Shown here: piece after piece, positions 13,139-13,612 of the stretch
Layout: every line of letters starts with the position of its first letter
Numbering within the stretch: position 1 is the first letter of the stretch
From: Aquifex sp.
GTDB taxonomy: Bacteria; Aquificota; Aquificia; Aquificales; Aquificaceae
Assembly: GCA_015487405.1 (NCBI GenBank)
Contig: WFPV01000159.1
Span: forward strand, 1 to 13,612
Direction of reading: 5' to 3'
DNA: 13,612 nucleotides
Translations under genes and position numbers: made by a program
The notes under the pieces: model-generated
Databases searched by the model: none
Seen by the model: the letters and a program-made list of their open reading frames with translations, nothing else
Told to the model about the DNA's origin: nothing

Positions 13139-13612
13139 TTACCCCTTGAACTTTTCAAGTATTAGAAGCATAACTCCGAGAATAAATACTGTTCCAAACA
13201 TAAGCATTAAAACGTAGTGATTTAATAAGCCTGTTTGAATCAACCTTGCAACTCTTCCGGTTCTAAATGTAGTAATAACAGTCTCATGTATGAGAATATC
13301 AATGACTTTTATATCGAGATATTTCCAAAGGAAACGAACGAGGCTAAAGAAGTTTTTATAAAGAGCGTCTATAGAGCCATCTATCATTTCCCTGTCCATT
13401 CCCATGTAAAGGTATCTTGAGCTTCTAAGGTAGCCCAAAGCGATTACGTTATGATAGAACCTTTCCGTAAAGAACTGCTCTTTAAAGGTAGTGTGAAGAG
13501 CCTTAAGCGCCTCATACGCCCTCTCGTGATCTATCACCCCCTTCACATACACATTGTACGCAAGCCATACCCCTCCTATCGCCACTAAGTTCGATACCAC
13601 AGCAACACTCAA
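13139..13612 (-). CDS. nuoL: NADH-quinone oxidoreductase subunit L, C-terminal part
   Basis: The frame is open to the window edge, so the 5' part is missing and 157 C-terminal residues are seen. They show a helix at the edge (VSNLVAIGGVWLAYNVYV) and an amphipathic stretch with FFTERFYHNVI and MIDGSIDALY. The latter stands where NuoL has its Y-x-D-E-x-Y and D-x-x-x-I-D-G elements, leading into the long lateral helix. Then come R-x-x-Q-T-G-L-x-x-x-Y and a last membrane helix at about 132-152. This order is the NuoL C-terminus, whose lateral helix straps the pump subunits together. The stop lies six bases before nuoM. No start is in view, so the true N-terminus must be sought beyond the window. 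Confidence 0.9.
   Translation of the reverse strand: MSVAVVSNLVAIGGVWLAYNVYVKGVIDHERAYEALKALHTTFKEQFFTERFYHNVIALGYLRSSRYLYMGMDREMIDGSIDALYKNFFSLVRFLWKYLDIKVIDILIHETVITTFRTGRVARLIQTGLLNHYVLMLMFGTVFILGVMLLILEKFKG

Noticed and set aside
1..13612. tRNA, rRNA, CRISPR array, insertion sequence, prophage or toxin-antitoxin system
   Set aside because: No repeat array, terminal inverted repeat, transposase or integrase motif, or tRNA-like fold was noticed. Coding density leaves almost no space for them.

Overview
The window looks like a tightly packed stretch of chromosome from a thermophilic, flagellated, respiring bacterium. Many genes overlap by 1-35 bases, the longest spacers are about 60 bases, and the proteins are rich in Glu, Lys, Ile and Val. 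The gene set (flagellar export gate, complex I membrane arm, Hfq, class II aldolase, Der) and the scattering of operons fit the Aquificales, most likely Aquifex or a close relative. That assignment is recognition plus inference, not a database result.

Layout. (1) Bases 1-811, plus strand: the 3' end of fliO overlapping fliP, whose stop overlaps the stop of the convergent gene der. (2) Bases 3784-808, minus strand: a four-gene run of an ArsR-family repressor, thioredoxin, a membrane-anchored PilZ (c-di-GMP) protein and the ribosome-assembly GTPase Der. It has its own candidate AT-rich promoter/operator at 3785-3844. (3) Bases 7825-3845, minus strand: a second four-gene run of an unrecognised helical protein (distantly DUF309-like), a 67-residue helical protein, an HD-domain phosphohydrolase and a TgpA-type membrane transglutaminase. 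All junctions overlap. (4) Bases 7826-7882: a divergent promoter region. (5) Bases 7883-9054, plus strand: hfq, then a class II fructose-bisphosphate aldolase-like gene. (6) Bases 13612-9038, minus strand: nuoL (3' part), nuoM, nuoN, nuoA and a patatin-like phospholipase. This is the proton-pumping end of a complex I operon in the order L-M-N-A, with nuoA last instead of first.

How it fits together. The nuo genes encode the antiporter-like subunits and the quinone-site loop subunit of NADH-quinone oxidoreductase. FliO/FliP belong to the flagellar type III export gate, and the PilZ protein may tie motility or surface behaviour to c-di-GMP. The ArsR repressor next to thioredoxin suggests a thiol or sulfur-stress response. 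No tRNA, rRNA, CRISPR array, insertion sequence or prophage was seen, and there is no gene-free stretch above 300 bases.

No clearly new multi-gene system is evident. The points most worth checking are a Glu-to-Lys change at the terminal proton-channel position of NuoM, the altered active-site loop of the aldolase, the 121-base out-of-frame overlap at 6881-7001, and the ArsR/thioredoxin/PilZ/Der operon.
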